Shown here piece by piece: positions 17,589 through 27,968 of a stretch of 64,000 nucleotides of DNA. Within the stretch, counting starts at the first letter, position 1. Each line of letters starts with the position of its first letter. This DNA is from Deinococcus humi (GTDB taxonomy: Bacteria > Deinococcota > Deinococci > Deinococcales > Deinococcaceae): NCBI RefSeq assembly GCF_014201875.1, contig NZ_JACHFL010000016.1, positions 49,639-113,638 of the forward strand, read 5' to 3'. The translations under genes and the position numbers were made by a program. Below the pieces are notes generated by a model. It did not search any database. It saw only the letters and a list, made by a program, of their open reading frames with translations, and was not told where the DNA came from.

Positions 17589-17999
17589 ATGCAACTGCAA
17601 GTGGAAGTGTGTCAGGTGGGGGTCAGCACCGCTGAAGGTGGCGTGCGTGGGCACCGCGTCCTGGTGGACCGCCCCGCCGAAAAGGGAGGATCAGACCTGG
17701 GCATGATGGGGGGCGAGTACCTGCTCGTCGCCCTCGGCGGATGCTTCATCAGCAATCTCCTGGCAGCTGTGCGTACCCGTGAAGCGGACATCCGGGACGT
17801 GCAGGTGAGCGTCACTGGAACCCTCGAGGGAACACCCGCGCGCCTGGTCCGGGCGGACGTACGTGTGCGCGCCCAGACGCTGGATGGTGACCAGCTTGAA
17901 AAACTCGTGTTGATGGCTGATCGGGCGTGTATCGTCGCGAATACCCTACGCGGAACGGTTGAACTGCACTTCAAGTCGGAGGTGAAGGGCGCAAGCTGA
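17589..17999 (+). CDS. OsmC/Ohr-family peroxide-reducing protein
   Basis: The protein has 136 residues. It has the OsmC fold order: an N-terminal beta region, the first redox Cys in ALGGCFISNL (about residue 53), and the second in DRACIVANTL (about 117). The two cysteines reduce organic hydroperoxides. In the broader YhfA-like branch they may serve other thiol chemistry. The GMMGGEYLLVALGGC context is closest to the general OsmC branch rather than classical Ohr. It is a single gene with no linked OhrR regulator. The start ATG lies close to an AT-rich promoter-like patch and has no strong ribosome site. Confidence 0.85.
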   Translation: MQLQVEVCQVGVSTAEGGVRGHRVLVDRPAEKGGSDLGMMGGEYLLVALGGCFISNLLAAVRTREADIRDVQVSVTGTLEGTPARLVRADVRVRAQTLDGDQLEKLVLMADRACIVANTLRGTVELHFKSEVKGAS

Positions 18000-18015
18000 A
18001 GCGGGAGTCATGCCG

Positions 18016-18290
18016 TCAATGCGGCTGGGCAAGACGTGTTAGGTGGTGCACGGCGACTGCGGCGTCCTGACCACCGCGGAGTGTGGTGGACGCCAGGTGG
18101 ACGCTGAGGTCCGCGAAAGAGAAACCTGGGACGGCCAAGCTGCGCCCGAGCCGCTGCAGGGCTTGTCCTTGTGTATCCAGTGCACCTGTGCCGCGCAGAA
18201 AGTCAAGGTTCGCGCAGTACCTAGGCGCGCAAATCGTGGCATCCACCGGTTCCACGTAACCGTCCGACCAACGCACTGCTGTTTCGTCCG
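18016..18290 (-). pseudogene. C-terminal remnant of a flavin-dependent monooxygenase/oxidoreductase
   Basis: The minus frame reads MRWSDGYVEPVDATI, then NLDFLRGTGALDTQGQALQR, SLAVPGFSFADL and STTLRGGQDAAVAVHHL. These match the last about 85 residues of FMO-like/CzcO-type flavoproteins (the ATGY-type motif has become APRY, then the GTGALD..G...R and TLRG..DA..V..HL segments). The FAD and NADPH sites are missing and the sequence upstream of 18290 is unrelated, so only the tail of the gene is left. Confidence 0.6.
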
Positions 18291-18714
18291 TTTTCCTGAC
18301 CCACCCTGGCGCCCCTCACGCCGCGTTTTGCAGGGAAGTCAATTCTCGAGGATACGCGCCAGAGAACCTGTTCTCCGTGGGCAAGTTAAAGCGGCTATAT
18401 TGAAGCCCCGAAGCTCCGCCTCCCAGGGACTGTGTCTATTGGTTTCGACTTCAATTTAATCCACCTGACGCTTTGGAAGGTACAAGGACTAGGGGGAGCT
18501 GGCTGAGTGCCTCTCCATCGGGCCTTAAGCCCCCTTCCATTGAACGCCCAGAGATTCACCGGGACACTGCAGCCGCCCACACGAGCTTGATGGATGGGGC
18601 GCTGTCGCGCGAGACCCGTATGGTCCAGCACCCCACAAGTGCCTCTTCCGTTTGGGCTATTCGTTCCATGCCATCGGCGCATGGCATCGAATCGTCACAC
18701 GTCACATCGGAGTC
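18291..18714. other. Intergenic, nothing recognised
   Basis: The gap lies between the monooxygenase remnant and the end of livF. It has several short overlapping frames, none with features of a known family. No hairpin with a T-tract was found after livF. Confidence 0.4.
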
Positions 18715-19425
18715 TCAACCGCCCAGGTAGGCGTGCAACACCCGCTCATCGCTCACCAGGTCGGCGCTATTCCCGTTGAAAGTCATCTGCCCAGCCTCCA
18801 GGACGTAGGTCCGGTGACTGGACTGCATCGCCAGCTTGGCGTTCTGTTCCACCAGCAAGATGGTCACGCCCTGCTCGTTGAGCTCGCGAACGATCGCAAA
18901 AATCTCGCGGACGATGATGGGAGCAAGTCCCAGCGACGGCTCGTCGAGCAGCAGCAGTTTGGGTCGGCTCATCAGGGCGCGGGCAATCGCCAGCATCTGC
19001 TGTTCGCCGCCGGACAAGGTTCCGGCCAACTGCGTCCGCCGCTCGCCAAGACGCGGAAAGCGCCCGAACATTTTCTCGATGTCCGCGCGCATCTCGGCGC
19101 GGCTGCTCCGCGTAAAGGCGCCCAGTTCCAGGTTGTCCTGGATGCTCTGGCGGGCCAAGACCTGCCGCCCCTCGGGACTCTGGGCGATGCCGATCTTCAC
19201 GGCCTCAGCGGGCGGCAGCCGGGTGATGTCGCGCCCACCAAACAGAATGCGACCCGTCACCGGGCGCAGGATGCGCGATACCGCGCGCAGGGTGGTGGTC
19301 TTGCCCGCGCCGTTGGCCCCGATCAGCGTGACCACCTCGCCCTCGTTGACCTCCAGCGTCAGGCCGCGCACCGCTTGGATCGCGCCGTAGTTGACGCTCA
19401 GGTCCTCGATTTCAAGCAGGGCCAT
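18715..19425 (-). CDS. livF: Branched-chain amino acid ABC transporter ATPase LivF
   Basis: 236 residues from ATG 19425, chosen because GGAGG lies 8 bases upstream. An in-frame GTG at 19434 is possible. It has Walker A GANGAGKT, the Q-loop region SPEGRQVLARQSI typical of LivF (R-rich EGR), the signature LSGGEQQ, Walker B LLLLDEPSLGLAP and the H-loop region LVEQNAKLA (here VEQN, as usual in LivF). It pairs with LivG to power uptake through LivH/LivM. It is the last gene of the minus-strand liv operon, starting one base after livG ends. Confidence 0.95.
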   Translation of the reverse strand: MALLEIEDLSVNYGAIQAVRGLTLEVNEGEVVTLIGANGAGKTTTLRAVSRILRPVTGRILFGGRDITRLPPAEAVKIGIAQSPEGRQVLARQSIQDNLELGAFTRSSRAEMRADIEKMFGRFPRLGERRTQLAGTLSGGEQQMLAIARALMSRPKLLLLDEPSLGLAPIIVREIFAIVRELNEQGVTILLVEQNAKLAMQSSHRTYVLEAGQMTFNGNSADLVSDERVLHAYLGG

Positions 19426-19426
19426 C

Positions 19427-20235
19427 CTACTCACCTCCCAGGTAGGCTTCGATCACTTTCGGATCGCGCTGCACGTGGGCCGGTTCGCCCACGGCGATCA
19501 GTTGTCCGAAGTTCAACACGGCCACCCGGTCACACAGATTCATGACCAGCGGCACGTGGTGTTCGATGATCAGCACGGTCAGGTCGAATTGATCGCGGAC
19601 CTGACGGATAAAACCAGTGAGCTGACCTTTCTCGGCCGTGTTCATGCCCGCTGCGGGTTCGTCAAGCAACAGCACCTGTGGCTCGGTGGCCAGGGCGCGG
19701 GCAATTTCGAGCCTGCGCTGATCGCCGTAGCTGAAATTGGCAGCCAGTTCGCCTGCCCGGTCGCTCAGGCCCACCAGATCCAGCAGGGCCCAGGCGCGGC
19801 GTTCCACCTGCAACTCTTCCTGGCGCGACGAGCCGAAAACGCCCTGCCACAGCCCAGCGCGGGTCCGGATGTGCTGCGCGATCTTGACATTTTCCAGCGC
19901 CGAGAGGCCCTTGAACAGCCGGATGTTCTGGAAGGTGCGGCTCAGCCCCAGTCCGGCGACGCGGTACGGCGCCAGCCCGGTCACGGTGCGTCCCCTGTAG
20001 GTGAGGGTGCCGCTGCTGGGCGGCGTCAGCCCGGTCATCAGATTAAAGAGGGTGGTCTTGCCGGCGCCGTTGGGGCCGATCAGACCGAAGATCTCGCCCT
20101 CACGCACATCGAAGGACACGTCATTTACGGCGACCAGGCCGCCGAAACGCCGGGTCATGTTGCGCGCCTCCAGGACGACCGCGCGTTCAGTCGCGGGCGG
20201 TGTGGGGTGCATAGACGGAGCCGGTTGAGAAGCGG

Positions 20236-20239
<4 letters not shown>
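19427..20239 (-). CDS. livG: Branched-chain amino acid ABC transporter ATPase LivG
   Basis: 270 residues. An N-terminal about 20-residue Ala/Pro-rich extension precedes the canonical domain: Walker [10 protein letters not shown]-loop [10 protein letters not shown], signature [15 protein letters not shown] (LivG types often have SYG in place of SGG), Walker [12 protein letters not shown] and H-loop [11 protein letters not shown]. It overlaps livM by four bases (20236-20239) and runs straight into livF. The protein is the partner ATPase of LivF in a high-affinity branched-chain amino acid (or related amide) importer. Confidence 0.95.
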
Positions 20240-21204
<965 letters not shown>

Positions 21205-21207
21205 GGC

Positions 21208-22182
21208 CTACACCTTCTGCGCGGCGTTCTGGCCGAGCAGCCCCTGGGGACGCACCAGCAAGATGACAAACAGCAGCGCAAAGGCCACCGCATCCTTGTA
21301 TGCGCTGTAGTCGCTGGGCACAAACGCCTCGGCCAGTCCAATGACCAGGCCGCCCAGCACCGCGCCGGGAATGCTGCCCAGGCCGCCCAGCACGATCACG
21401 GCCAGCCCCTTGAGGCCATAGGTCACGCCGAAATAGGGGCCAGCCACGCCGAAGGCGGTGCCCACCAGGGTGCCAGCCAGCCCGCCCAGGAAACCCGAGA
21501 GGAAAAAGGTGATCACGATGAACCTGTCCACGCTGATGCCCAGCAGGCTGGCGGTGGTGGGATTCTCGGCCACCGCCCGGAGCGCCTTGCCGATCTTGGT
21601 GCGCCCGATCACGTACCCCAGCACCGCCAGGATCGCCAGACTGACTCCGAAGATGATCACCTGCACGGTTCGGATCACCACGATCTTGTCGCCGATGGCA
21701 AACGACAGCGCGGGGCGCAGCTCTCCGTAGGCATTGGACGGAAAGTTGTAGATCTCGGCGCCCACCAGCAACTGAATGAGATTGACAATCACCAGGGCCA
21801 CGCCCAGCGAGCTGACCAGCGCCAGCAGGGGGTCTGCGCCGCGCGCCCGCATAGGCCGGAAGGCAAGCCGCTCGATCAGCACCGAGATCAGCCCGGCCCC
21901 CACCGCCCCCAGCAGGGTGGCCGCCGCGAAGACCCAGGGGCTGCCCGACAACGGTGAACCGGCAGGAAACAGGTTAATGCCCTTGAGTAGACCGTTGTTT
22001 TCGAACTGCCCGGCAACCAGCGTGTAGGTGAAGTAAGCCCCCAGCGTGAACACGGCGCCGTGTGCAAAATTGATGATGCCCAGAATGGAGAACACCAGGG
22101 TGTAGCCCAGCGCGAAGATGGCGTACACGCTGCCAATCGCCAGGCCGTTCATTAAGTTCTGTACCAACCCGCTCAATTCCAT
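21208..22182 (-). CDS. livH: Branched-chain amino acid ABC transporter permease LivH
   Basis: 324 residues with about eight membrane helices and the LivH hallmarks GLAIGSVYAIFALGYTLVFS at the start and the cytoplasmic loop GKALRAVAENPTTASLLGI. GCAGGAGGACGC precedes the ATG closely. The gene lies 136 bases after livJ, separated by a Rho-independent terminator, so the permease and ATPase genes are probably expressed by read-through at a lower level than the binding protein. Confidence 0.95.
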   Translation of the reverse strand: MELSGLVQNLMNGLAIGSVYAIFALGYTLVFSILGIINFAHGAVFTLGAYFTYTLVAGQFENNGLLKGINLFPAGSPLSGSPWVFAAATLLGAVGAGLISVLIERLAFRPMRARGADPLLALVSSLGVALVIVNLIQLLVGAEIYNFPSNAYGELRPALSFAIGDKIVVIRTVQVIIFGVSLAILAVLGYVIGRTKIGKALRAVAENPTTASLLGISVDRFIVITFFLSGFLGGLAGTLVGTAFGVAGPYFGVTYGLKGLAVIVLGGLGSIPGAVLGGLVIGLAEAFVPSDYSAYKDAVAFALLFVILLVRPQGLLGQNAAQKV

Positions 22183-22240
22183 GCGTCCTCCTGCAGTGTG
22201 TCGTGGCTTGACGCGCCGCTGCCCACCGAATAAATCAAAA

Positions 22241-22280
22241 GAAGTCGCCAGCTCCTAAACCGCTGAATGCTGGCGACTTC
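22241..22280 (-). terminator. Rho-independent terminator between livJ and livH
   Basis: On the minus strand GAAGTCGCCAGC (22280-22269) pairs with GCTGGCGACTTC (22252-22241) over a 16-nt loop, followed at once by TTTTGATTTATT. Stem plus U-tract in the direction of livJ transcription marks a genuine, probably partial, terminator. Confidence 0.85.
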
Positions 22281-22318
22281 GACTTGAGTGGTGGTTGTGT
22301 CCTGATCAGCGCAACGGC

Positions 22319-23494
<1,176 letters not shown>

Positions 23495-23731
23495 GAGGAC
23501 TCCTGGCCGGGCGATGGGCGCGGCGGATGAGGGTATGCATGGGCAGACGGAGAAAACGAGCGATCCTAGAGCGCATGACCTGAAAATCACTTCTTCAGGC
23601 TGAACAGGATGACGTGGTTATCCTACTCAGCCACCGAGAGCGACAGGCGATCGTCCGGAGGGCTGTGATGCTCGAGAGTTGCGATTTGTAACTCAGTGAG
23701 TGTAAGGTGGGTTTGTCTTAAAAGTCAACTG

Positions 23732-23745
23732 TTCGAATGTTCGAA
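23732..23745. promoter_or_regulatory. Double TTCGAA palindrome (operator candidate)
   Basis: TTCGAA at 23732-23737 and again at 23740-23745 gives TTCGAATGTTCGAA, a 14-bp near-dyad in an AT-rich stretch. It lies between the divergent livJ and HAMP/GntR transcription units, so the nearby GntR protein is the first candidate to bind it. Confidence 0.5.
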
Positions 23746-23965
23746 TCATTGGACCGAGTTTAAAATTCAAGCCGTCAATCAACACTGCAGGTCGTTCTTG
23801 GGAGGAAGGGGAGGAGGATGGACAGATCAGCACGTCTTCAACGGGAGAAGGCTCAGTGCAGTGCGCCTGCTTAGGGCGTAGTGCGTTCCCGTGTCCTGCT
23901 CTCATCCTGTCGGGATGTGCGGCGTCTTTATGGCTGCGGGCGCTGCTGAGCACCACGGAGCACCC

Positions 23966-24919
23966 GTGACCCTGAATTCCCCGGCCTCCCACCGCCCAGC
24001 CCAGCGCCAGCGCTCCCTGTGGCGGGGCCGCCGCAGCCTGCGCTCCAAGGCAGTCCTGGTAACGGTCCTGCCCATTCTCGCGTTGGCCCTGTTGACGGCC
24101 GTCATCCTCACTGTGCAGCGCCGAGCCACGCTGGACGCGATCGCGCGTAATCTGAGTCAATCGGTGGCCTCGGTGCTGGCCACCAGTCTGGACGTGCGGG
24201 ACCTGCCCCTGGTCAACACCCAGCTCCGCGCCGCCGTCACTTCGCCCAGCGTGGCCTTCGTGGACGTGCAGCCTGCAGGTCAGGAACTACGCTATTTCAC
24301 CTCCGCGCAACCAGACACCGACTGGCTCCTGCGCGCCCAGTACGACGCCTTTGTGAATGCCTTCCCCCACAAGGCGCAGTTCCAGCCCAGTGACCGTGTC
24401 TCCGCCTACAACGACGCCCTGAAAGCCCTGCAGCCGGGCACGCCGGACAGCGTCCGGCAGCATCTGAGGGAGGCGACTGCGACGCTGGCGGCCCAACCCC
24501 ATTCGTCTCCCGTCGAGCTGACGCGACTGGATGTGTACGAACTGCCCAACGGCGCGCGTCAGCTGCGCTTTGCGGGTGACCCGCAGCCGCGCGGCACCCT
24601 GCTGTTCACCATGGGCATCGGGGTCGCACTCGGCGACCTGCACGCCGTCCTGAACCGGCAGCTGCAACTGGTGCTGCTCACCTGCACGCTGGTGGGATTG
24701 GTGGCGGCCCTGAGCGCCTACCTTGCTGTGCGGCGGCTGGTGCAGACCATCCTGATCATCACCGAGGCCGCCGAGCAGGCCAGTCTAGGCCGGATACACG
24801 ACGCCCTGAAGGTAGACAGTAACGACGAACTGGAGGATCTGGCCGGGGCCATCGAACGCCTGCGGGTCAGCATGCAGTTGGCGCTGAGCCGCTTGTTACC
24901 TGGCGGGCGTGCGCAGTGA
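23966..24919 (+). CDS. Membrane HAMP-domain protein without output domain
   Basis: About 317 residues from GTG 23966 (GGAG five bases upstream). In-frame starts at 23930 or 23891 would add up to 25 residues without a signal. An N-terminal basic segment (WRGRRSLRSK) is followed by a membrane helix (AVLVTVLPILALALLTAVIL), a periplasmic domain of about 170 residues, a second helix (near 230-255), then a HAMP domain (LAVRRLVQTILIITEAAEQA ... DELEDLAGAIERLR). It ends there: no kinase, methyl-accepting or cyclase module. Its stop overlaps the GntR start (GTGA), so the two products are made together and may interact. Confidence 0.85.
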   Translation: MTLNSPASHRPAQRQRSLWRGRRSLRSKAVLVTVLPILALALLTAVILTVQRRATLDAIARNLSQSVASVLATSLDVRDLPLVNTQLRAAVTSPSVAFVDVQPAGQELRYFTSAQPDTDWLLRAQYDAFVNAFPHKAQFQPSDRVSAYNDALKALQPGTPDSVRQHLREATATLAAQPHSSPVELTRLDVYELPNGARQLRFAGDPQPRGTLLFTMGIGVALGDLHAVLNRQLQLVLLTCTLVGLVAALSAYLAVRRLVQTILIITEAAEQASLGRIHDALKVDSNDELEDLAGAIERLRVSMQLALSRLLPGGRAQ

Positions 24920-25932
24920 GCCAGGGGAGCCGTGTTTTTGGCGGCGCCCTAAGCGGCGCTGACGTCTTTCAGATCGAGGCGGTCGAAAAACTCTCCTTGG
25001 GCGAGCACATCGCGCGCCACATCCAGGGCCTGTTGGTCAGCGGTCAGATTTCTCCGGGCGACTATCTGCCCAGCCAGCGTGAACTGGCCGCCCGTTACGG
25101 CACCAGCGTGGCGGCAGTACGTGAGGCCATCAGCATCCTGTCGGCCGCTGGCGTCCTCGACGCCCGGCCCGGACGCGGCACGGTAGTGCTGCCGGTCTCG
25201 GAACAAGCTCCCAGCATCAACCTGTGGATGGGCGTGGTTCACAACGAGGCCGAAGCCTTAGCTTTCCTCGACACCCGGCGTCTCCTTGAGCATTACACCA
25301 TCGCCCACGCGGTCACGAATGCCAGTGCTGAGCAGCGCGCCGGGTTGCTACGGTTGCTCGAAAAGCTGCGTCAGACCCGGGCCGAACCGGAGGCCTTCGT
25401 GCAGGCTGATCTGCAGCTCCACCACGCCATTGCGCAGGCGGCGGGCAATCCGGTGGTGCTGCGGCTGCTCGAAGCCCTCCGGATCCCACTGGCGAATGTC
25501 ATGCGCGCAGCCATCGGTGAGTTGATGAGCCAGGGGCACTTCGACTCGGTCTACGCCGTTCACGAGGAGATCGTGCGAAGCATTCTGAACGGCGACGTGC
25601 CCCAGGCCACCGACGCCTTTGACCGGATGCTTGCACAGACCATCGAAGACGGCGCGCTGGGCCGTGCATTAGGCCGTCCGGAAGACGCCGAGCCCGCCCT
25701 GGGGCCTGAATTCTCAGAAGATCTGCACTGGAACCTGACCCGCCTGATTGGTCCGATGGCTGACGTTTTGATCCCCGAAACCGCCGCTGAGCTCGGTCTG
25801 GACGTTGGGAGCATGACACGGAGGCATCTGAGCCGTTACCTGCCTCATCTGTCCCACCACCTGCCAGCCGCCAAACGTGATGAATGGCGCGCCCTGAGTG
25901 AGCTGTTGCTGCGCCGTTACGCGCCGGACTAA
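24916..25932 (+). CDS. GntR/FadR-type regulator with extra C-terminal domain
   Basis: 338 residues, starting at GTG 24916 overlapped with the HAMP gene stop. The winged helix (about 20-90) contains SPGDYLPSQRELAARYGTS and VREAISILSAAGVLDARPGRGT. The FCD-type helical effector domain follows (about 100-245; RRLLEHYTIAHAV, DLQLHHAIAQAAGNPV with metal-type His). An extra about 75 residues (LTRLIGPMADVLIPETAAEL, then LPHLSHHLPAAKRDEWRALS) resemble the small C-terminal helical domain of DUF8082-type signalling proteins. FadR-family members normally stop after the FCD domain. The pairing with a HAMP membrane protein suggests membrane-controlled DNA binding. That is an inference. Confidence 0.88.
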   Translation: MSQGSRVFGGALSGADVFQIEAVEKLSLGEHIARHIQGLLVSGQISPGDYLPSQRELAARYGTSVAAVREAISILSAAGVLDARPGRGTVVLPVSEQAPSINLWMGVVHNEAEALAFLDTRRLLEHYTIAHAVTNASAEQRAGLLRLLEKLRQTRAEPEAFVQADLQLHHAIAQAAGNPVVLRLLEALRIPLANVMRAAIGELMSQGHFDSVYAVHEEIVRSILNGDVPQATDAFDRMLAQTIEDGALGRALGRPEDAEPALGPEFSEDLHWNLTRLIGPMADVLIPETAAELGLDVGSMTRRHLSRYLPHLSHHLPAAKRDEWRALSELLLRRYAPD

Positions 25933-26123
25933 AGCAGGCAAGAGAGGTCAAGGCCCCTAAACAGGTGAGCCGCACTCGCTGAGCTGTTCCCCATAGGCGT
26001 AGGGGTGAACCATTCACTGGTAGGCGCTGACGTGAGGACTTTGCATCAGTCACGGTCGGTGAGCTGAACCCAGACGAATCAGGGCACCATCGTTCTGGAA
26101 CTCCTTCTTGGCTTCACACGGCG

Positions 26124-26540
26124 GTGGCCAACAGCTCCATACGCCCCGCCCGACGTCCATTGCATCGCCGCTCATCCGTTCTAGAGGCGGCGGCCCAGCG
26201 CGCGGGCGGGGCTGTGCGACCGCCGCTGAAACGCGACGCTCGGCTCGACCGTGCCGCGCTCGCCCAATCGCTGGGCATGCCCAGCGGCGATTACTTCGAT
26301 CATATCTCGGCGCTTGACGGATCCACGCCGCACCAGCGGGTGAAGGCGGCTGGCGCGCAGCCGGGCGCCGTGGCCGAGAACATCGCTTGCGGCCAGGAAA
26401 GCCCGCAGGAAGTAGTTGACGGGTGGCTGCACCCATCCGGCCACTGCCGGAACATCATGGGCGATTTCAGCCTGATCGGCCTGAGCGCCGTGGGCGGCGG
26501 CGAGGGTCCATATTGGACGCAGGTGTTCGCACTGCCTTAA
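26124..26540 (+). pseudogene. Truncated CAP (SCP/PR1)-domain protein
   Basis: The 138-residue frame contains the second part of a bacterial CAP domain: LDRAALAQSLG, DYFDHISALDGSTPHQRVKAAG, ENIACGQESPQEVVDGWLHPSGHCRNIM and LIGLSAVGGGEGPYWTQVFA. The His-Glu-Glu-His cavity residues are present, but the usual SPGH is PSGH. No signal peptide, lipobox or convincing start precedes it. The upstream about 30 codons do not match the family, so the 5' end of the gene seems lost or scrambled. CAP proteins are secreted and of mixed function. This copy is probably inactive. Confidence 0.65.
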
Positions 26541-26768
26541 CGGGCGCATCTGTCACAGCGTGACTCACCCCACAGGCGGGCACAATCCACGCCGCCCCAG
26601 CCTCAACGCAAGGGACGTTCGCGCAACGCCCCGGCATGAGACAGGACACACGGCCCTCTTCGCGGTCCGTCTGCATTTCATAAATGCTGGAAGGTCGGCG
26701 CGCTGGGCATGCATCCTATCTTCTTTGCAATGTGCGGCTGGACTCAGGAGCCGCAGGAGGTGTCATCC

Positions 26769-27452
26769 ATGACTTCCCGTTCACCACTTCGCTGGCTGGC
26801 CTTGCCTGCGGTGGCCCTGGTCGCCTACCTCCTGCGGGGGCCTTCAGACCCGCTGCGCCCCTCCGGGCCGGAAGATGGGGTCGGTCCCATGACCCGCCGC
26901 CGATACTGGGTGGAAGTCGAGGCCGCTCACCGCAGTCCCGAGGAGGTCGCAACCCACTGGCGTGACCACCTGCCGGACCATGCGCCGAAGTGGCTTGCCT
27001 GGTTCCGGGGTTTGGATCACCCGATCCCTCCAGTGCGCCTTGGCGACCGCCTTCAGATCCAGATGCTGCTGATCCGCCGTGGGCGAGTCGTCGTCGAGCA
27101 CGTCGACCCCCTGGGCTTCCGCGTTCGAACGCTCCGCCTGCACCCGGACGCGGGCACCTCCGACTTCCGGGTTTATCCGAACGACCAGGCGGGTAGGATG
27201 GTGTTGCAGATCGAATCACTGCTCAGAACCAATTCGCACTTTGACCGACTGGCCTACATCTTCGGTGTTCATGCAGCGCAGCGCCGCAACTGGGAACTCA
27301 CGCTCACCAGCGTGGCGAGGTATGCCGGCGGACGCCTTGTCAACCGGGGGCACGAGTCCCTGGAAATGCCTCAGTTGGCACACTCATACAACCTTCCTGC
27401 AGTGCCCGAGACTCCGGTTGGGACTACGGGCGAAGCCGGCGAGCATCGCTGA
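26769..27452 (+). CDS. Membrane-anchored SRPBCC / DUF1990-like protein
   Basis: About 227 residues from ATG 26769 (AGGAGG 8 bases upstream). One N-terminal hydrophobic helix (LRWLALPAVALVAYLLRG) is followed by an alpha/beta region reading RYWVEVEAAHRSPEEV, VRLGDRLQIQMLLIRRG, RVRTLRLHPDAGTSDFRVYP and IESLLRTNSHFDRLAYIFGV. The pattern (LRxHPxAGxxxFxVYxND followed by IxSxxR) is that of DUF1990-like lipid-binding-fold proteins. The family call is from memory. The gene stands alone, and IS6 vestige D starts 7 bases after its stop. Confidence 0.75.
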   Translation: MTSRSPLRWLALPAVALVAYLLRGPSDPLRPSGPEDGVGPMTRRRYWVEVEAAHRSPEEVATHWRDHLPDHAPKWLAWFRGLDHPIPPVRLGDRLQIQMLLIRRGRVVVEHVDPLGFRVRTLRLHPDAGTSDFRVYPNDQAGRMVLQIESLLRTNSHFDRLAYIFGVHAAQRRNWELTLTSVARYAGGRLVNRGHESLEMPQLAHSYNLPAVPETPVGTTGEAGEHR

Positions 27453-27458
27453 GCACCG

Positions 27459-27821
27459 GATTCTGGCAACTTAACATTGAGCAGGCTGGATCTACGCAGT
27501 GGCGGTCTGAAGTTCAGACCGCCACTGCAACAGCTCCATGTCTTTAAGCGAAGCAAGGGCTTGAATGGCCGCCCATCGCTCTAGAGCTTGTCCTTGTAAT
27601 CTTCAGCGAGGAGCGGTGCGAACGGGAAATTCCCTGTCATAGGGCTACGTGACCGACGATCACGCGCGCTGATGCGACAGTTTTTTGACATAGCGCTCGC
27701 TCAAGGTAAACCGGTGGGACAGCCATAAGGCGGGCCCAATGATGCTCATGGGAGAACAGTGTCGGCGGGGCTGGCTGTCAGTCACGGAAGATCAGCCGAC
27801 TGCAGTCTGGTTGCCAGAACC
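27459..27821 (-). mobile_element. MITE-like IS6-type vestige D (363 bp)
   Basis: Terminal repeats face inward: GATTCTGGCAACTTAAC at 27459-27475 and, minus strand, GGTTCTGGCAACC ending at 27821. About 41 bases inside the 5' tip the minus strand encodes VTDSQP, MSIIGPALWLSHRFTLSERY and, further on in another frame, FAPLLAED. These are the N-terminal landmarks of the IS6 transposase, with the catalytic region deleted. A long hairpin (27496-27528) sits 37 bases from the 3' tip. The insertion lies directly behind the SRPBCC-like gene, whose mRNA may now end at that hairpin. Confidence 0.8.
27496..27528. terminator. 16-bp hairpin in IS6 vestige D
   Basis: GCAGTGGCGGTCTGAA (27496-27511) pairs perfectly with TTCAGACCGCCACTGC (27513-27528). 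It has the same CTGAA/TTCAG apex as the hairpin in vestige C. It is probably the element's terminator, and could also stop transcription of the preceding plus-strand gene. Confidence 0.75.
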
Positions 27822-27968
27822 TATCGGATTGAGTTTGAACCGTTCAGGGAAGGGGGCTGGGCGTAACCCCTCCGCAGGGAACCACTCAATCTCCAACCGC
27901 AGACCACCCACATCTATCGGACCACATCTTGACCCGCGCCAAGGGGAGCCCCGAGCTTGGGAACCGAT

